From the NCBI GenBank assembly GCA_938003965.1, contig CALKXI010000115.1, positions 1 through 34,167 of the forward strand: a DNA stretch of 34,167 bases, written 5' to 3'. Of the stretch, positions 15,660 to 22,986 are shown one piece after another. A program made the position numbers and the translations under genes. The number at the start of each line of letters is the position of its first letter. The stretch's first letter is position 1. Under the pieces are notes generated by a model. It was not told the DNA's origin. It saw nothing but the letters and a program-made list of their open reading frames with translations, and did no database searches. The stretch is from an uncultured Chlorobiales bacterium. GTDB taxonomy: Bacteria; Bacteroidota; Chlorobiia; Chlorobiales; Thermochlorobacteraceae.

Positions 15660-15675
15660 CGGCTGTGATCAGCCG
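15660..15675. promoter_or_regulatory. Short palindrome in the divergent mltD-like/DUF151 intergenic region
   Basis: CGGCTG-TGAT-CAGCCG is a perfect 6-bp inverted repeat around a 4-base centre, about midway between the two divergent genes. It could be an operator or a small hairpin; no regulator family was recognised. Confidence 0.25.
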
Positions 15676-15735
15676 ATTCGCTCAGTGCGTCAAAACTGTT
15701 TTGTTTTTGTCGCATTTGCCTTATCTTCAATTCAA

Positions 15736-15753
15736 GTTCACAAGTGTGCGAAC
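15736..15753. promoter_or_regulatory. Imperfect 18-bp dyad upstream of the DUF151 gene
   Basis: GTTCACAAGTGTGCGAAC has six of nine positions symmetric, with GTTC/GAAC outer arms, 45 bases before the start at 15799. It resembles an operator in architecture only. The spacing does not fit a LexA box. Confidence 0.2.
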
Positions 15754-15798
15754 AGTTGCATGTTGAAAATTTCATGGAATTCCTCTCGATTTTTTGAT

Positions 15799-16392
15799 AT
15801 GAAAAAAATTCAAGTCGATATTCTCGGTCTCTCGACCAGTCCGCAAAACAACGGCGCATATGCACTCATTTTGCATGAAATTGGCGGTAAGCGCAAGTTG
15901 CCCATCATCATTGGTAGTTTTGAAGCGCAAGCCATTGCTTTGAAGCTTGAAAATATCAAAGCCCCGCGCCCGTTCACGCACGACCTTGTTCGGAGCATAG
16001 CAGAGACGTTTAATATCACGGTTACAGAAGTCATTATTGATGAATTGAAGAACGAGACGTTCTATGCGAAAGTAGTTTGCGAAATGTCAGGTGTCGTTCA
16101 AGAAATTGACGCGCGTCCGAGCGACGCCATTGCCATTGCCGTGCGATGCGATGCGCCGATTTTTGTTTCTGACGATGTGATGAACGAAGCTGGAATTGTC
16201 GATGAAAAACAAAGCGAACAAGTCGGATTCGTTGGTGCAGAACGCAAGCAAGACGCCCAAGTGCGTTCAAGTTCCCCAATGTCAAAGCTTGAGGAACTTA
16301 ATGCAAAACTGAGCGAAGCCATTTCAAAAGAGGATTATGAACGAGCGGCGCGGATTCGTGATGAAATTAGCAAACTTAAAAACAAAAGTTAA
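15799..16392 (+). CDS. DUF151 bifunctional nuclease-family protein with C-terminal UVR motif
   Basis: A 197-residue cytoplasmic protein. Residues 1-140 form the DUF151 (BFN) domain: VDILGLSTSPQNNGAYALIL, KRKLPIIIGSFEAQAIAL, RPFTHDLVRSIAETF and the diagnostic IDARPSDAIAIAVRCDAPIFV. After a variable linker the last 40 residues (LEELNAKLSEAISKEDYERAARIRDEISKL) form a UVR helix-hairpin, like that in UvrB, UvrC and ClpC adaptors, which mediates protein-protein contact. Plant members of the DUF151 family have reported DNase/RNase activity; the role of bacterial members is poorly known. ATG 15799 is chosen because the family begins MKKIQVDILGL; the frame is open back to 15685 without similarity. It leads a plus-strand set with the FemAB-like gene, ispD and pyrB. 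Confidence 0.9.
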   Translation: MKKIQVDILGLSTSPQNNGAYALILHEIGGKRKLPIIIGSFEAQAIALKLENIKAPRPFTHDLVRSIAETFNITVTEVIIDELKNETFYAKVVCEMSGVVQEIDARPSDAIAIAVRCDAPIFVSDDVMNEAGIVDEKQSEQVGFVGAERKQDAQVRSSSPMSKLEELNAKLSEAISKEDYERAARIRDEISKLKNKS

Positions 16393-16442
16393 TCTCACAA
16401 GTTGCCTCGAACGGATTTCAATTTTTCATTATTTCTTTTTCA

Positions 16443-17423
16443 ATGATTGAAGTGCGTCCCTATGCGCTGTCGAACCGTGATGAATGGGATACCTTCGTTC
16501 TCAACTCTAACAACGGTACTATTTTTCATCTTCAACGCTTCTTTTCATATCATCCCCCCAAACGATTTGAGTTCCACCACTTGCTCTTTTACAGAGGTAG
16601 TCGCTTGCTTGCCGTCTTGCCTGCCGCCTTGAGCGAATCGAATACTTGCCTTGAATCCCCCATCGGTGCAAGTTACGGCGGATTCGTTTTGCCTTGGGAC
16701 ATCAAATATGTTCTGAACGAGCATCTTGTTGATGCGCTGCTGAACTACGCTCAAAAACAAGGCTTCAAGAAAATTTTGCTCACGCACGCGCCGACGATTT
16801 ATCAAACACGTCTCTGCCAAGATATCGACTATGCGCTCGCCTTCAAAGGCTTCGATTTTGACCGACACTATATTTCACATGCAATTCATCTTGAACCGCG
16901 CGAAAATTTCTCCTCTCAATTTTCTGCCACCGTTCGTCGTTACATCCACCAATGCGAACGCAATCACGACCTTTCAGTTCAGCACTGCGAAGGCAAAGAA
17001 GGTTTCGACGAGTTTTATCCGATTCTGCTTGAAAACAAAGCCCGACACAACGCCAAACCTACACACTCGCTTGACGAACTCCATCGTCTGAAGGAACTTC
17101 TGCCGGACGCCATTCATCTATTTCTTGTGCGATACAAAGGCAAAGCCGTTGGTGGCTCGGTGATATTTCGGTGCAATCGACATGTTTCGCTTTGTTTTTA
17201 CAACATGCTCGATTACGAGTTCGAGAAATTACACCCGATTCACTTCGTGATGAAGCATGTCGTAGATTGGTCGATTCAACTTGGTTGCCGTTATGTGGAT
17301 ATTGGTGTTTCACAAAATGTTCAGCACGAAAATCAAATGACCCCTGCTTATTCGTTAATTGAATTCAAAGAAAAGTTCGCCGCCAAAGGCGTTTTGAGAA
17401 GTACTTTCCGAAAATTTCTCTAA
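16443..17423 (+). CDS. FemAB/GNAT-fold acyltransferase-like protein
   Basis: A 326-residue protein with the pattern of the FemAB-like/GNAT superfamily. These are often linked to peptidoglycan or exopolysaccharide modification and use aminoacyl-tRNA or acyl-CoA. An N-terminal subdomain (HLQRFFSYHPPKRFEFHHLLFYRGSRLLAVLPAAL) is followed by SPIGASYGGFVLP. The second GNAT-like unit contains FSATVRRYIHQCERN and LFLVRYKGKAVGGSVIFRCNRHVSLCFYNML, whose strand-turn-strand with GG is the usual acyl-donor region, and then YVDIGVSQ. No substrate can be read off. It lies 50 bases after the DUF151 gene and 4 bases before ispD, so it is probably cotranscribed. The family call is moderately sure; the function is not assigned. 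Confidence 0.7.
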   Translation: MIEVRPYALSNRDEWDTFVLNSNNGTIFHLQRFFSYHPPKRFEFHHLLFYRGSRLLAVLPAALSESNTCLESPIGASYGGFVLPWDIKYVLNEHLVDALLNYAQKQGFKKILLTHAPTIYQTRLCQDIDYALAFKGFDFDRHYISHAIHLEPRENFSSQFSATVRRYIHQCERNHDLSVQHCEGKEGFDEFYPILLENKARHNAKPTHSLDELHRLKELLPDAIHLFLVRYKGKAVGGSVIFRCNRHVSLCFYNMLDYEFEKLHPIHFVMKHVVDWSIQLGCRYVDIGVSQNVQHENQMTPAYSLIEFKEKFAAKGVLRSTFRKFL

Positions 17424-17427
17424 GACT

Positions 17428-18168
17428 ATGAACTCACTGGTTGTCATCGCCGCAGGCGGAATGGGAACGCGCATGAACTTGAAGGAGGGCGAAAGTAAGC
17501 AGTATCTCAAACTTGGGCGCTATCCAGTTTTGCACTACACTATCAAAGCCTTTGAGAGTTGTCCGTTTGTTGCATCGATTGCCGTTGCAACGCCGCCTAT
17601 GTACTTATACGAACTTGTCCGTTTAGTCAATCGTGCTCGGTTCAAAAAGGTGCATCACTTCTTGCAAGGCGGCAAAGAGCGTCAGGATTCGATTTTCAAC
17701 TGCGTGGAAGTTTTCGCAGCAGTCTATCAAGCCATGCGTCCCGAAGTTCAGCGTCAGACCGTGATTTTAATTCATGACGGCGCTCGCCCTTTCATTCAAC
17801 CCGCTGATATTGAACGAATTGCCAAAGACGCACTGCACTTCGGCGCTGCCGTGCCCGCCACAAAACCCAAAGACACAATTAAGTCCATCGACGATTCAGG
17901 TGAATTTTTCGACAAAACCTTAGACCGAAACCGATTGCGTCAAGTTCAAACCCCGCAAGGCTTTCGCGCTGAATTGATTATCGAGGCACATCTCAAAGCC
18001 AAAGCCGATTCGTTTTATGCTACCGACGACGCTGCACTCGTCGAGCGTTATTTTCCCGAACAAAAAATTAAAGTCGTCGAAACAGGCTACCATAACCTTA
18101 AACTCACCACGCCCGAAGACATTGAAATCGCAAAAGCGATGATGAAATACCAATCTAAAACGGAGTAA
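17428..18168 (+). CDS. ispD: 2-C-methyl-D-erythritol 4-phosphate cytidylyltransferase
   Basis: IspD makes CDP-methylerythritol from MEP and CTP in the non-mevalonate isoprenoid pathway. The 246-residue protein has the nucleotidyltransferase start VVIAAGGMGTRM followed by ESKQYLKLGRYPVLHYTIKAF (the CTP-binding lysine lies in KQY), then GGKERQDSIFN, ILIHDGARPFI (family usually V-H-D-A-A-R-P), PATKPKDTIK, and the C-terminal TDDAALVERYF...LTTPEDIEIAKAM. It is 4 bases after the FemAB-like stop and 2 bases before pyrB, so it sits in a tight operon. No ispF is fused or adjacent. Confidence 0.96.
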   Translation: MNSLVVIAAGGMGTRMNLKEGESKQYLKLGRYPVLHYTIKAFESCPFVASIAVATPPMYLYELVRLVNRARFKKVHHFLQGGKERQDSIFNCVEVFAAVYQAMRPEVQRQTVILIHDGARPFIQPADIERIAKDALHFGAAVPATKPKDTIKSIDDSGEFFDKTLDRNRLRQVQTPQGFRAELIIEAHLKAKADSFYATDDAALVERYFPEQKIKVVETGYHNLKLTTPEDIEIAKAMMKYQSKTE

Positions 18169-18170
18169 GA

Positions 18171-19100
18171 ATGCGCCATTTGCTTGGACTTTACGGCGTT
18201 TCCGCCACCGACATCGCAGCGATATTAGACGATGCGAATCAGTTTCTTCCTGCACTCCAACAATCGCCTTCACAAACGTTCAAGACGCTTTCAGGCAGAA
18301 CGATTGCGCTTTGCTTCTTTGAAAATTCTACTCGAACCCGCACCTCGTTCGACCTTGCTGCACGCCGCATGGGCGCAAGCACCGTCAATTTCACTTCGTC
18401 GACCTCGAGTATGCAAAAAGGCGAAACGCTCTTAGACACGATTGCTAATCTTGAAGCGATGAACCTTGACGCCTTTGTCATTCGCCACTCGGATTCAGGT
18501 GCGGCACACCTTGTTGCCAAACACACGAAACTGCCCGTCATCAATGCAGGCGATGGGGCGCACGAACACCCTACCCAAGCCCTGCTCGATATGCTTACAC
18601 TTCGAAACACATTCGGAAAACTTTCAGGACTGCGCATTTTGATTATGGGGGACATTTTGCATAGCCGAGTTGCACGTTCGAACATCTTCGGATTGCAAAC
18701 GATGGGCGCAAGCGTTTCACTTTGCGCTCCACCTACACTTCTGCCCGCCAACATTGACCATTTCGGCGTAACGCTTTACACCAGCCTCGAGAAAGCCGTG
18801 CTCTCCTGCGACGCTGCGATTGTCTTGCGCCTTCAACTTGAGCGCGAAACCGCTGGCTTCATTCCCTCTTTGCGCGAATACACACGATTCTTTTCGCTCA
18901 CCGAAGAAGTGCTTGCCAAACGCGATAAAACGCTTTTCGTTTTGCACCCTGGTCCAATGAATCGCGAAGTGGAAATTTCCAGCAACATTGCCGATAGACA
19001 CTATCACGACCAAGCCTCTCAAAGTTTAATTTTGGAACAAGTAACGAGCGGCGTGGCCGTGCGCATGGCAGTTTTGCAGAAACTATTGGCAAACATTTGA
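18171..19100 (+). CDS. pyrB: Aspartate carbamoyltransferase catalytic subunit
   Basis: PyrB joins carbamoyl phosphate and aspartate, the committed step of pyrimidine synthesis. The 309-residue protein shows the carbamoyl-phosphate motif FFENSTRTRTSFDLAARRMG (S53-T-R-T), GAHEHPTQALLDMLTL, the 80s-loop region STSSMQKGETLLDT, and the aspartate-binding HPGPMNREVEISS. A GGAG lies 5 bases before the ATG, one of the few good Shine-Dalgarno sequences here. No regulatory subunit (pyrI) or dihydroorotase follows, so it is probably the unregulated trimeric type. It is last in the DUF151-FemAB-ispD set and converges on gvpG across 99 bases. Confidence 0.97.
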   Translation: MRHLLGLYGVSATDIAAILDDANQFLPALQQSPSQTFKTLSGRTIALCFFENSTRTRTSFDLAARRMGASTVNFTSSTSSMQKGETLLDTIANLEAMNLDAFVIRHSDSGAAHLVAKHTKLPVINAGDGAHEHPTQALLDMLTLRNTFGKLSGLRILIMGDILHSRVARSNIFGLQTMGASVSLCAPPTLLPANIDHFGVTLYTSLEKAVLSCDAAIVLRLQLERETAGFIPSLREYTRFFSLTEEVLAKRDKTLFVLHPGPMNREVEISSNIADRHYHDQASQSLILEQVTSGVAVRMAVLQKLLANI

Positions 19101-19199
19101 CAGAATACTACGGATAGATTTGACTTTGACGACCGTGCATCAATGGATTCTTCACTGCGCTTCGCGCCGTTCAAAAGGAGCGTTGTGTGAAGGTCTGTA

Positions 19200-19433
19200 T
19201 CATTCTGACTCTGTTCCTTGCGCCCGTTGAAGTTGTTCTAAAAGTTCTTTTTCGCGCGCGTTGTATTCCTCTTCGGAAATTTCATCGAACTCAAACTTGA
19301 ACTGCAATTCCATAAGTTTTTCTTTGATGCGCTTCACATCGGTGGTTTCTTTTTGCACTTGCTCATCAATGGCTTTGGCGATGCCGATAACCATGTTCAG
19401 CGGCGCGAGCAGAATGTCGTCAAGAATAAACAT
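19200..19433 (-). CDS. gvpG: Gas vesicle protein GvpG
   Basis: A 77-residue acidic, helical protein matching the GvpG family. It has the hydrophobic N-terminal MFILDDILLAPLNMVIGIAKAI, then a coiled-coil-like charged stretch with KEKLMELQFKFEFDEISEEEYNAREKELLEQL, where the E-x-x-x-x-R-E-x-E-L-L-x-x-L run is typical. GvpG is an accessory protein needed for gas-vesicle assembly in other organisms, where it works with GvpF/L. Its ATG shares one base with the stop of the upstream gvpF/L-like gene (TGATG), so the two are translationally coupled. The structural gene gvpA and the other gvp genes are absent from the window. Confidence 0.88.
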   Translation of the reverse strand: MFILDDILLAPLNMVIGIAKAIDEQVQKETTDVKRIKEKLMELQFKFEFDEISEEEYNAREKELLEQLQRAQGTESE

Positions 19434-20212
19434 CAGGCGCTTTCGGTTGCGTTATCAAGCGTGATGACTAAACGCAGAAAGTTATACGGCGGCAAGTTTC
19501 CAAAGTATTTCAATTTGAACTTGCCTTCGTAGTGTTCAGCAATCTCATTGACCTTCTTATCCATTTCAGATTCTTGTTCATCGGTAACGAGAAATGCGGC
19601 ATTGAGAAACATTCGGTCGGTAGTCGTGGGATTGACTTTCGTTTCTTCGGCAATCGGACGAAGCACGGCTAAAATTTCTTCGCGATAGCGTGCTTTTTCA
19701 GCGTTCAGTGCGGCTTCGACCATCTTTCCAATTTCAATCAAATCAGATTGTGAAGGACGGCCGCGTCGTACGAGTTCTTCTTTGCGTTTTTGAATGGCTT
19801 CGTTTTTAGAAAGCAGTTCTTGAAAAATCGTTTCGGGGAACATGCCTTTCAAGCCAAGTTCTTTTTTGCCTTCGAGGCGTTGGAGTTGCGCTTTAAAGAG
19901 GTCGTAACTTTTCTCGAGCAAGGCAACAACGCTTGATTCACTTTCGGCAATCATGGAAAACTGCATAGGCAAAATCGTATAGTCTTTCATGATGGCTTCA
20001 ATCGTGCGCTCATGTGTCATGGCGTTCTCGCGCGAAATTTGATACGGGGCAACAGGAGAAGCACTGACAAACGCGCCGATGTCTTTGTGTTGAATCAAAT
20101 ACACTTCATCGCCGCGTCCGCCGATGCCTGTATTTCCAAGCGATTTGGGGCGAGCGTCGGATTTCCAAGTTTCTACAATCGCATAGATGTATCGTCCCGA
20201 ATAAGGTGGCAT
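19433..20212 (-). CDS. Gas vesicle protein GvpF/GvpL family
   Basis: A 259-residue protein of the GvpL/GvpF family, which binds GvpA and assists shell nucleation. Typical elements are the N-terminal YIYAIVETW strand, VYLIQHKDIGAFVSASP, the helix NAMTHERTIEAIMKDYTILPMQFSMIAES, a long charged helical centre with a KNEAIQKRKEELVRRG run, and the C-terminal second ferredoxin-like domain ending KLKYFGNLPPYNFLRLVI, which matches the family's K-x-x-G-x-x-P-P-Y-x-F. GvpF and GvpL cannot be told apart here. It starts 9 bases after the Uma2-like gene and overlaps gvpG by one base. It appears intact, not decayed. Confidence 0.92.
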   Translation of the reverse strand: MPPYSGRYIYAIVETWKSDARPKSLGNTGIGGRGDEVYLIQHKDIGAFVSASPVAPYQISRENAMTHERTIEAIMKDYTILPMQFSMIAESESSVVALLEKSYDLFKAQLQRLEGKKELGLKGMFPETIFQELLSKNEAIQKRKEELVRRGRPSQSDLIEIGKMVEAALNAEKARYREEILAVLRPIAEETKVNPTTTDRMFLNAAFLVTDEQESEMDKKVNEIAEHYEGKFKLKYFGNLPPYNFLRLVITLDNATESA

Positions 20213-20221
20213 CGCGGTTGA

Positions 20222-20644
20222 TTATAATTGAGTGAAAGTTGATAGGTCGATATTCAAGCGTTGCGAAAACGACGAATCTGACGCACCGCTGTTCATTGAG
20301 TAACGAAACCATTTGTTGGCTTGGAAATTGTAAACGAAGGCTTCTTCAATGCCGAACTTTGTTTCACGCACCAATCGGCTCACTTTCTCGCAGTCGTTTC
20401 GGAAGCCATAGTTCGTTGTAACCTCAATGATGACAGGAAACGTAAAAGCGTCATTGTCAAGCAAGACGATGTCGGGACAAACACTTTGAGGGTTGCCCGT
20501 GTCTAAATCGGTTTCGGGCAGGGCGTCAAGGGTTGTGTCGCCGTTTCTCAGCATGAGGCGCAGGTGGAAAATCAAGTTAGCAATGACGCGCTGATGAGCA
20601 AGGCTTGCGTTATGTCCCACATCAACAAGTTCTTTAAGCATCAT
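20222..20644 (-). CDS. Uma2-like (DUF820) PD-(D/E)XK-fold protein
   Basis: A 140-residue protein resembling the Uma2/DUF820 family, which has a restriction-endonuclease-like fold. The core reads CPDIVLLDND, then VIIEVTTNYGFRNDCEKVSRLVRETKFGIEEAFVYNF. The Asp of the PD pair, the E-V-T in the E-x-K position, the downstream D-x-x-K and the G-(I/V)-x-E-x-(W/F)-(L/V) segment all follow the family pattern. The N-terminus (LVDVGHNASLAHQRVIANLIFHLRLML) matches the typical S-x-x-H-x-x-I-x-x-x-L helix. Family members are abundant in cyanobacteria, and their function is mostly unknown. The start overlaps the end of mtnA by about 11 bases (ATG 20641 is an alternative), and gvpF/L follows after 9 bases. 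Confidence 0.72.
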   Translation of the reverse strand: MMLKELVDVGHNASLAHQRVIANLIFHLRLMLRNGDTTLDALPETDLDTGNPQSVCPDIVLLDNDAFTFPVIIEVTTNYGFRNDCEKVSRLVRETKFGIEEAFVYNFQANKWFRYSMNSGASDSSFSQRLNIDLSTFTQL

Positions 20645-21719
20645 GATAAGGTTTGATTTGTTCAGGTGCGAGGTCGGCGATGGCGTCGGTGAAATTGGGC
20701 TTCAAAACGCCCTTATCGGTGATAATGGCGGAAATAAACTGGTTCGGTGTAACATCAAAGGCGAAGTTCAAAACAGGGAGCGATTCTTTTGCAACGTTGC
20801 GTCCGTAAATGCGCGTCAGTTCAAGCGATGAGCGGCGTTCAATCGGAATTTTTGGACCGTCGGAAATACTGAAATCAATCGTTGAAACAGGCGCGGCGAT
20901 GTAGAACTTACGCTGATGAACGGCGGCGGAAACAGCATGCGAATACGTGCCGATTTTGTTTGCGGTGTCGCCATTAGCGGCGATTCTATCTGCACCAGTG
21001 ATAACAAAGTCGATGAGCGACTTTTGCATCAAAAACGCTGCCGATGAATCGGAAATTACTTCAAAAGGGATTTGCTCTTTTTCCAATTCAAATGCGGTCA
21101 GGCGCAAGCCTTGCAGAAGTGGGCGCGTTTCGGCGGCATAAACTTTTTCAATCAATCCTGCTTCGTAAGCGCGTTTAATGACGCCGAAGGCTGTGCCAAT
21201 TCCGCCCGTTGCCAATGCGCCCGTGTTGCAGTGCGTTAGCACGGTCAGGCGTTGATACAAAAGCACGTGTGAAAACTCTTGTTTGAGCAACTTAACACCG
21301 TGCTGTGCAATCTGCTCGCAGTTTTCAATTTCTTCGTTATGAATGGTGCGTGCTTCTTGTTCAAGTTTGAAAAGAAGTTCGGAAATATCGCATGAGGCAA
21401 AGTTGCGTTCAACAACGTGCTTTAAGCGCGATGTTGCAAAAAACAAGTTGACCGCCGTTGGACGCGACGCCTCAATTTCACCAATGGCTTTTGAAAGAAA
21501 CGCAGGGAAGTTTTTCTTCTTGCCTTTGAACTGACGCGCAGCTAAAACAACAGCGTAGCCCGCCGCAATGCCGATGAGCGGCGCACCGCGAATAGCCAGC
21601 GTTTTAATTGCTTCAATCGCACGTCTGTAATCGCGCGTTGCGACCACAACCTCTTTGAGCGGCAAAAAACGCTGGTCGAGATAGTGAAGCGTATCGTGTT
21701 CAAAGGAAATAGCAAACAT
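20634..21719 (-). CDS. mtnA: Methylthioribose-1-phosphate isomerase
   Basis: MtnA isomerises 5-methylthioribose-1-phosphate to the ribulose form in methionine salvage. The 361-residue protein belongs to the eIF2B-alpha/MtnA fold. Signatures: LAIRGAPLIGIAAGYAVVLAA, LTHCNTGALATGGIGTAFGVI with the catalytic Cys (C164), and VITGADRIAANGDTANKIGTYSHAV with the catalytic Asp (D244). ATG 21719 is used; the frame extends two codons further to a TTG. No other methionine-salvage gene is adjacent. Instead it is flanked by a lipoprotein gene (33 bases upstream) and the overlapping Uma2-like gene, then gas-vesicle genes. Confidence 0.95.
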   Translation of the reverse strand: MFAISFEHDTLHYLDQRFLPLKEVVVATRDYRRAIEAIKTLAIRGAPLIGIAAGYAVVLAARQFKGKKKNFPAFLSKAIGEIEASRPTAVNLFFATSRLKHVVERNFASCDISELLFKLEQEARTIHNEEIENCEQIAQHGVKLLKQEFSHVLLYQRLTVLTHCNTGALATGGIGTAFGVIKRAYEAGLIEKVYAAETRPLLQGLRLTAFELEKEQIPFEVISDSSAAFLMQKSLIDFVITGADRIAANGDTANKIGTYSHAVSAAVHQRKFYIAAPVSTIDFSISDGPKIPIERRSSLELTRIYGRNVAKESLPVLNFAFDVTPNQFISAIITDKGVLKPNFTDAIADLAPEQIKPYHDA

Positions 21720-21752
21720 GGTCAAAAGATTCTTAGTCTGTTCTCGTTAGGC

Positions 21753-22442
21753 TTATTTATCGCTAGCGCGGTTGTTTTCAAATGTCGCGCTCTGCCCTTC
21801 TTGCAAGCCGCGCTCGTAGGCTTCATTTTCGCGCTTTTCGCGCATGGCGCGTTTGTAGACCTGCGGGCTATACTTCGCCGTGCCTTGCGTAACAAATGCG
21901 CCGAATACACCATCGTTGTAATAAAGGTAGATATAATTTCCAGGAACGATTTCGTCAAATAGACCAGTCTGATCGACAAGTTTCTTGGCTTCTTCTTTGC
22001 TCAGTTTTTGAACCTCAACAAGGTAATCCATCGCCACTTTGCGCGTAGCATCGCCCTTCTTAACCACGTAAGGCTTGGGCAGTTTTTCCTCAATAGATTT
22101 AATTTGTTGGTTCAATTCTTCGATTTTCTTGTCGGAGTCGATAAGTTTTTGGAGCATGGTTTTCATGCCAATGTCCGATTCTTTCTGAATGATTTCCGAA
22201 AGTTTCTTTTCTTGTTCGGGCGAAAGTCCGAGCGACGAATCTAATTTGATTTGCGTATTAGGATACTTTGCATTGACTTCCTTGATGATTTTTGACAGTT
22301 CATCGGATTGCTTCAAGATTTCTTGCTGCTTTTCGTTGATTTGTTTTTGAGCACGCAAGAAATCTTCGTAAGACGGTTTCTTTTCACCACAACCGAAAAG
22401 AGCGAAAGTGGCAATAAGCGTGAGAATCAGTGGGTTTTTCAT
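21753..22442 (-). CDS. Lipoprotein with coiled coil and C-terminal LysM-like region
   Basis: A 229-residue predicted lipoprotein: MKNPLILTLIATFALFGCGEKK is a signal peptide with lipobox LFGC. Residues about 25-115 are charged and helical with heptad-like spacing (EQEKKLSEIIQKE, QKLIDSDKKIEELNQQIKSIEEKL), suggesting a coiled coil. Residues about 120-185 resemble a divergent LysM unit: PYVVKKGDATRKVAMDY, then EIVPGNYIYLYY, matching Y-x-V-x-x-G-D and I-x-P-G-x-x-I-x-(L/V). A basic-acidic tail follows. I did not recognise a named family. It lies between the GroES-like gene (55 bases upstream) and mtnA (33 bases downstream) on the same strand. A link to the cell wall is inference from the LysM-like part. 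Confidence 0.7.
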   Translation of the reverse strand: MKNPLILTLIATFALFGCGEKKPSYEDFLRAQKQINEKQQEILKQSDELSKIIKEVNAKYPNTQIKLDSSLGLSPEQEKKLSEIIQKESDIGMKTMLQKLIDSDKKIEELNQQIKSIEEKLPKPYVVKKGDATRKVAMDYLVEVQKLSKEEAKKLVDQTGLFDEIVPGNYIYLYYNDGVFGAFVTQGTAKYSPQVYKRAMREKRENEAYERGLQEGQSATFENNRASDK

Positions 22443-22497
22443 TTGAAATCAGCAGATGAATTAAGTTGATGAAATAAAACCACGCAGTGTAAGCATA

Positions 22498-22890
22498 TCA
22501 GACTAAATCGTTTTCGCGAATGAGCATTAGGATAGCAGAGTGCGGCACAATCATATATTTCTCGTCATCAAATTCAATTTCATAGGCAAAGTTGTGAATA
22601 TAAATTGCAAGGTCGCCAACTTGTGCTTGAAGCGGAATGTATTTTGGCGAACTGGTCGGCTCTTTCCAAGGCTCGTCAGCGTCGGCAGGCGGCGCAACCG
22701 CATAGCCGGGTCCTGTTTTAATCACATAGCCGCTTTGAATTTTCTCTTTTTCCTGAACCGATGGCGGCAGATACAGCCCCGATTTTGTTTGTTGCTCTGG
22801 CGACTTCGGCTTAATCAAAACTCTATCGCCGACGACAATAAACTTATCTGTGTTCGTTGCAATCAAGGTTAGAACAAAGGTTAAAGTCAA
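22498..22890 (-). CDS. GroES/Cpn10-like co-chaperonin paralogue with an insertion
   Basis: A protein of up to 130 residues with the Cpn10 fold: FIVVGDRVLIKPKSPEQQTKSGLYLPPSVQEKEKIQSGYVIKTGPG covers the first strands and mobile loop, and VGDLAIYIHNFAYEIEFDDEKYMIVPHSAILMLI the rest. After the conserved GPG an insertion of roughly 22 residues (with ADEPWKE) enlarges the roof-loop region, and no GroEL gene is adjacent. I recall similar GroES-like paralogues beside other genes in Chlorobi and Bacteroidota. There is no ATG. The start is probably TTG at 22890 or TTG at 22866, the latter leaving a short IATNTDKF leader. It is divergent from recG. A role as a second, non-canonical cofactor is inference. 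Confidence 0.82.
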   Translation of the reverse strand: MTLTFVLTLIATNTDKFIVVGDRVLIKPKSPEQQTKSGLYLPPSVQEKEKIQSGYVIKTGPGYAVAPPADADEPWKEPTSSPKYIPLQAQVGDLAIYIHNFAYEIEFDDEKYMIVPHSAILMLIRENDLV

Positions 22891-22986
22891 ATGAAATTAA
22901 GACGGATAAAGTTAGCAAAATTTGCATGCTTTATATGCGTCTGGTGCGCTCTGTAAGACTATTTTTGAAAACGCTCATTGCAAGCC

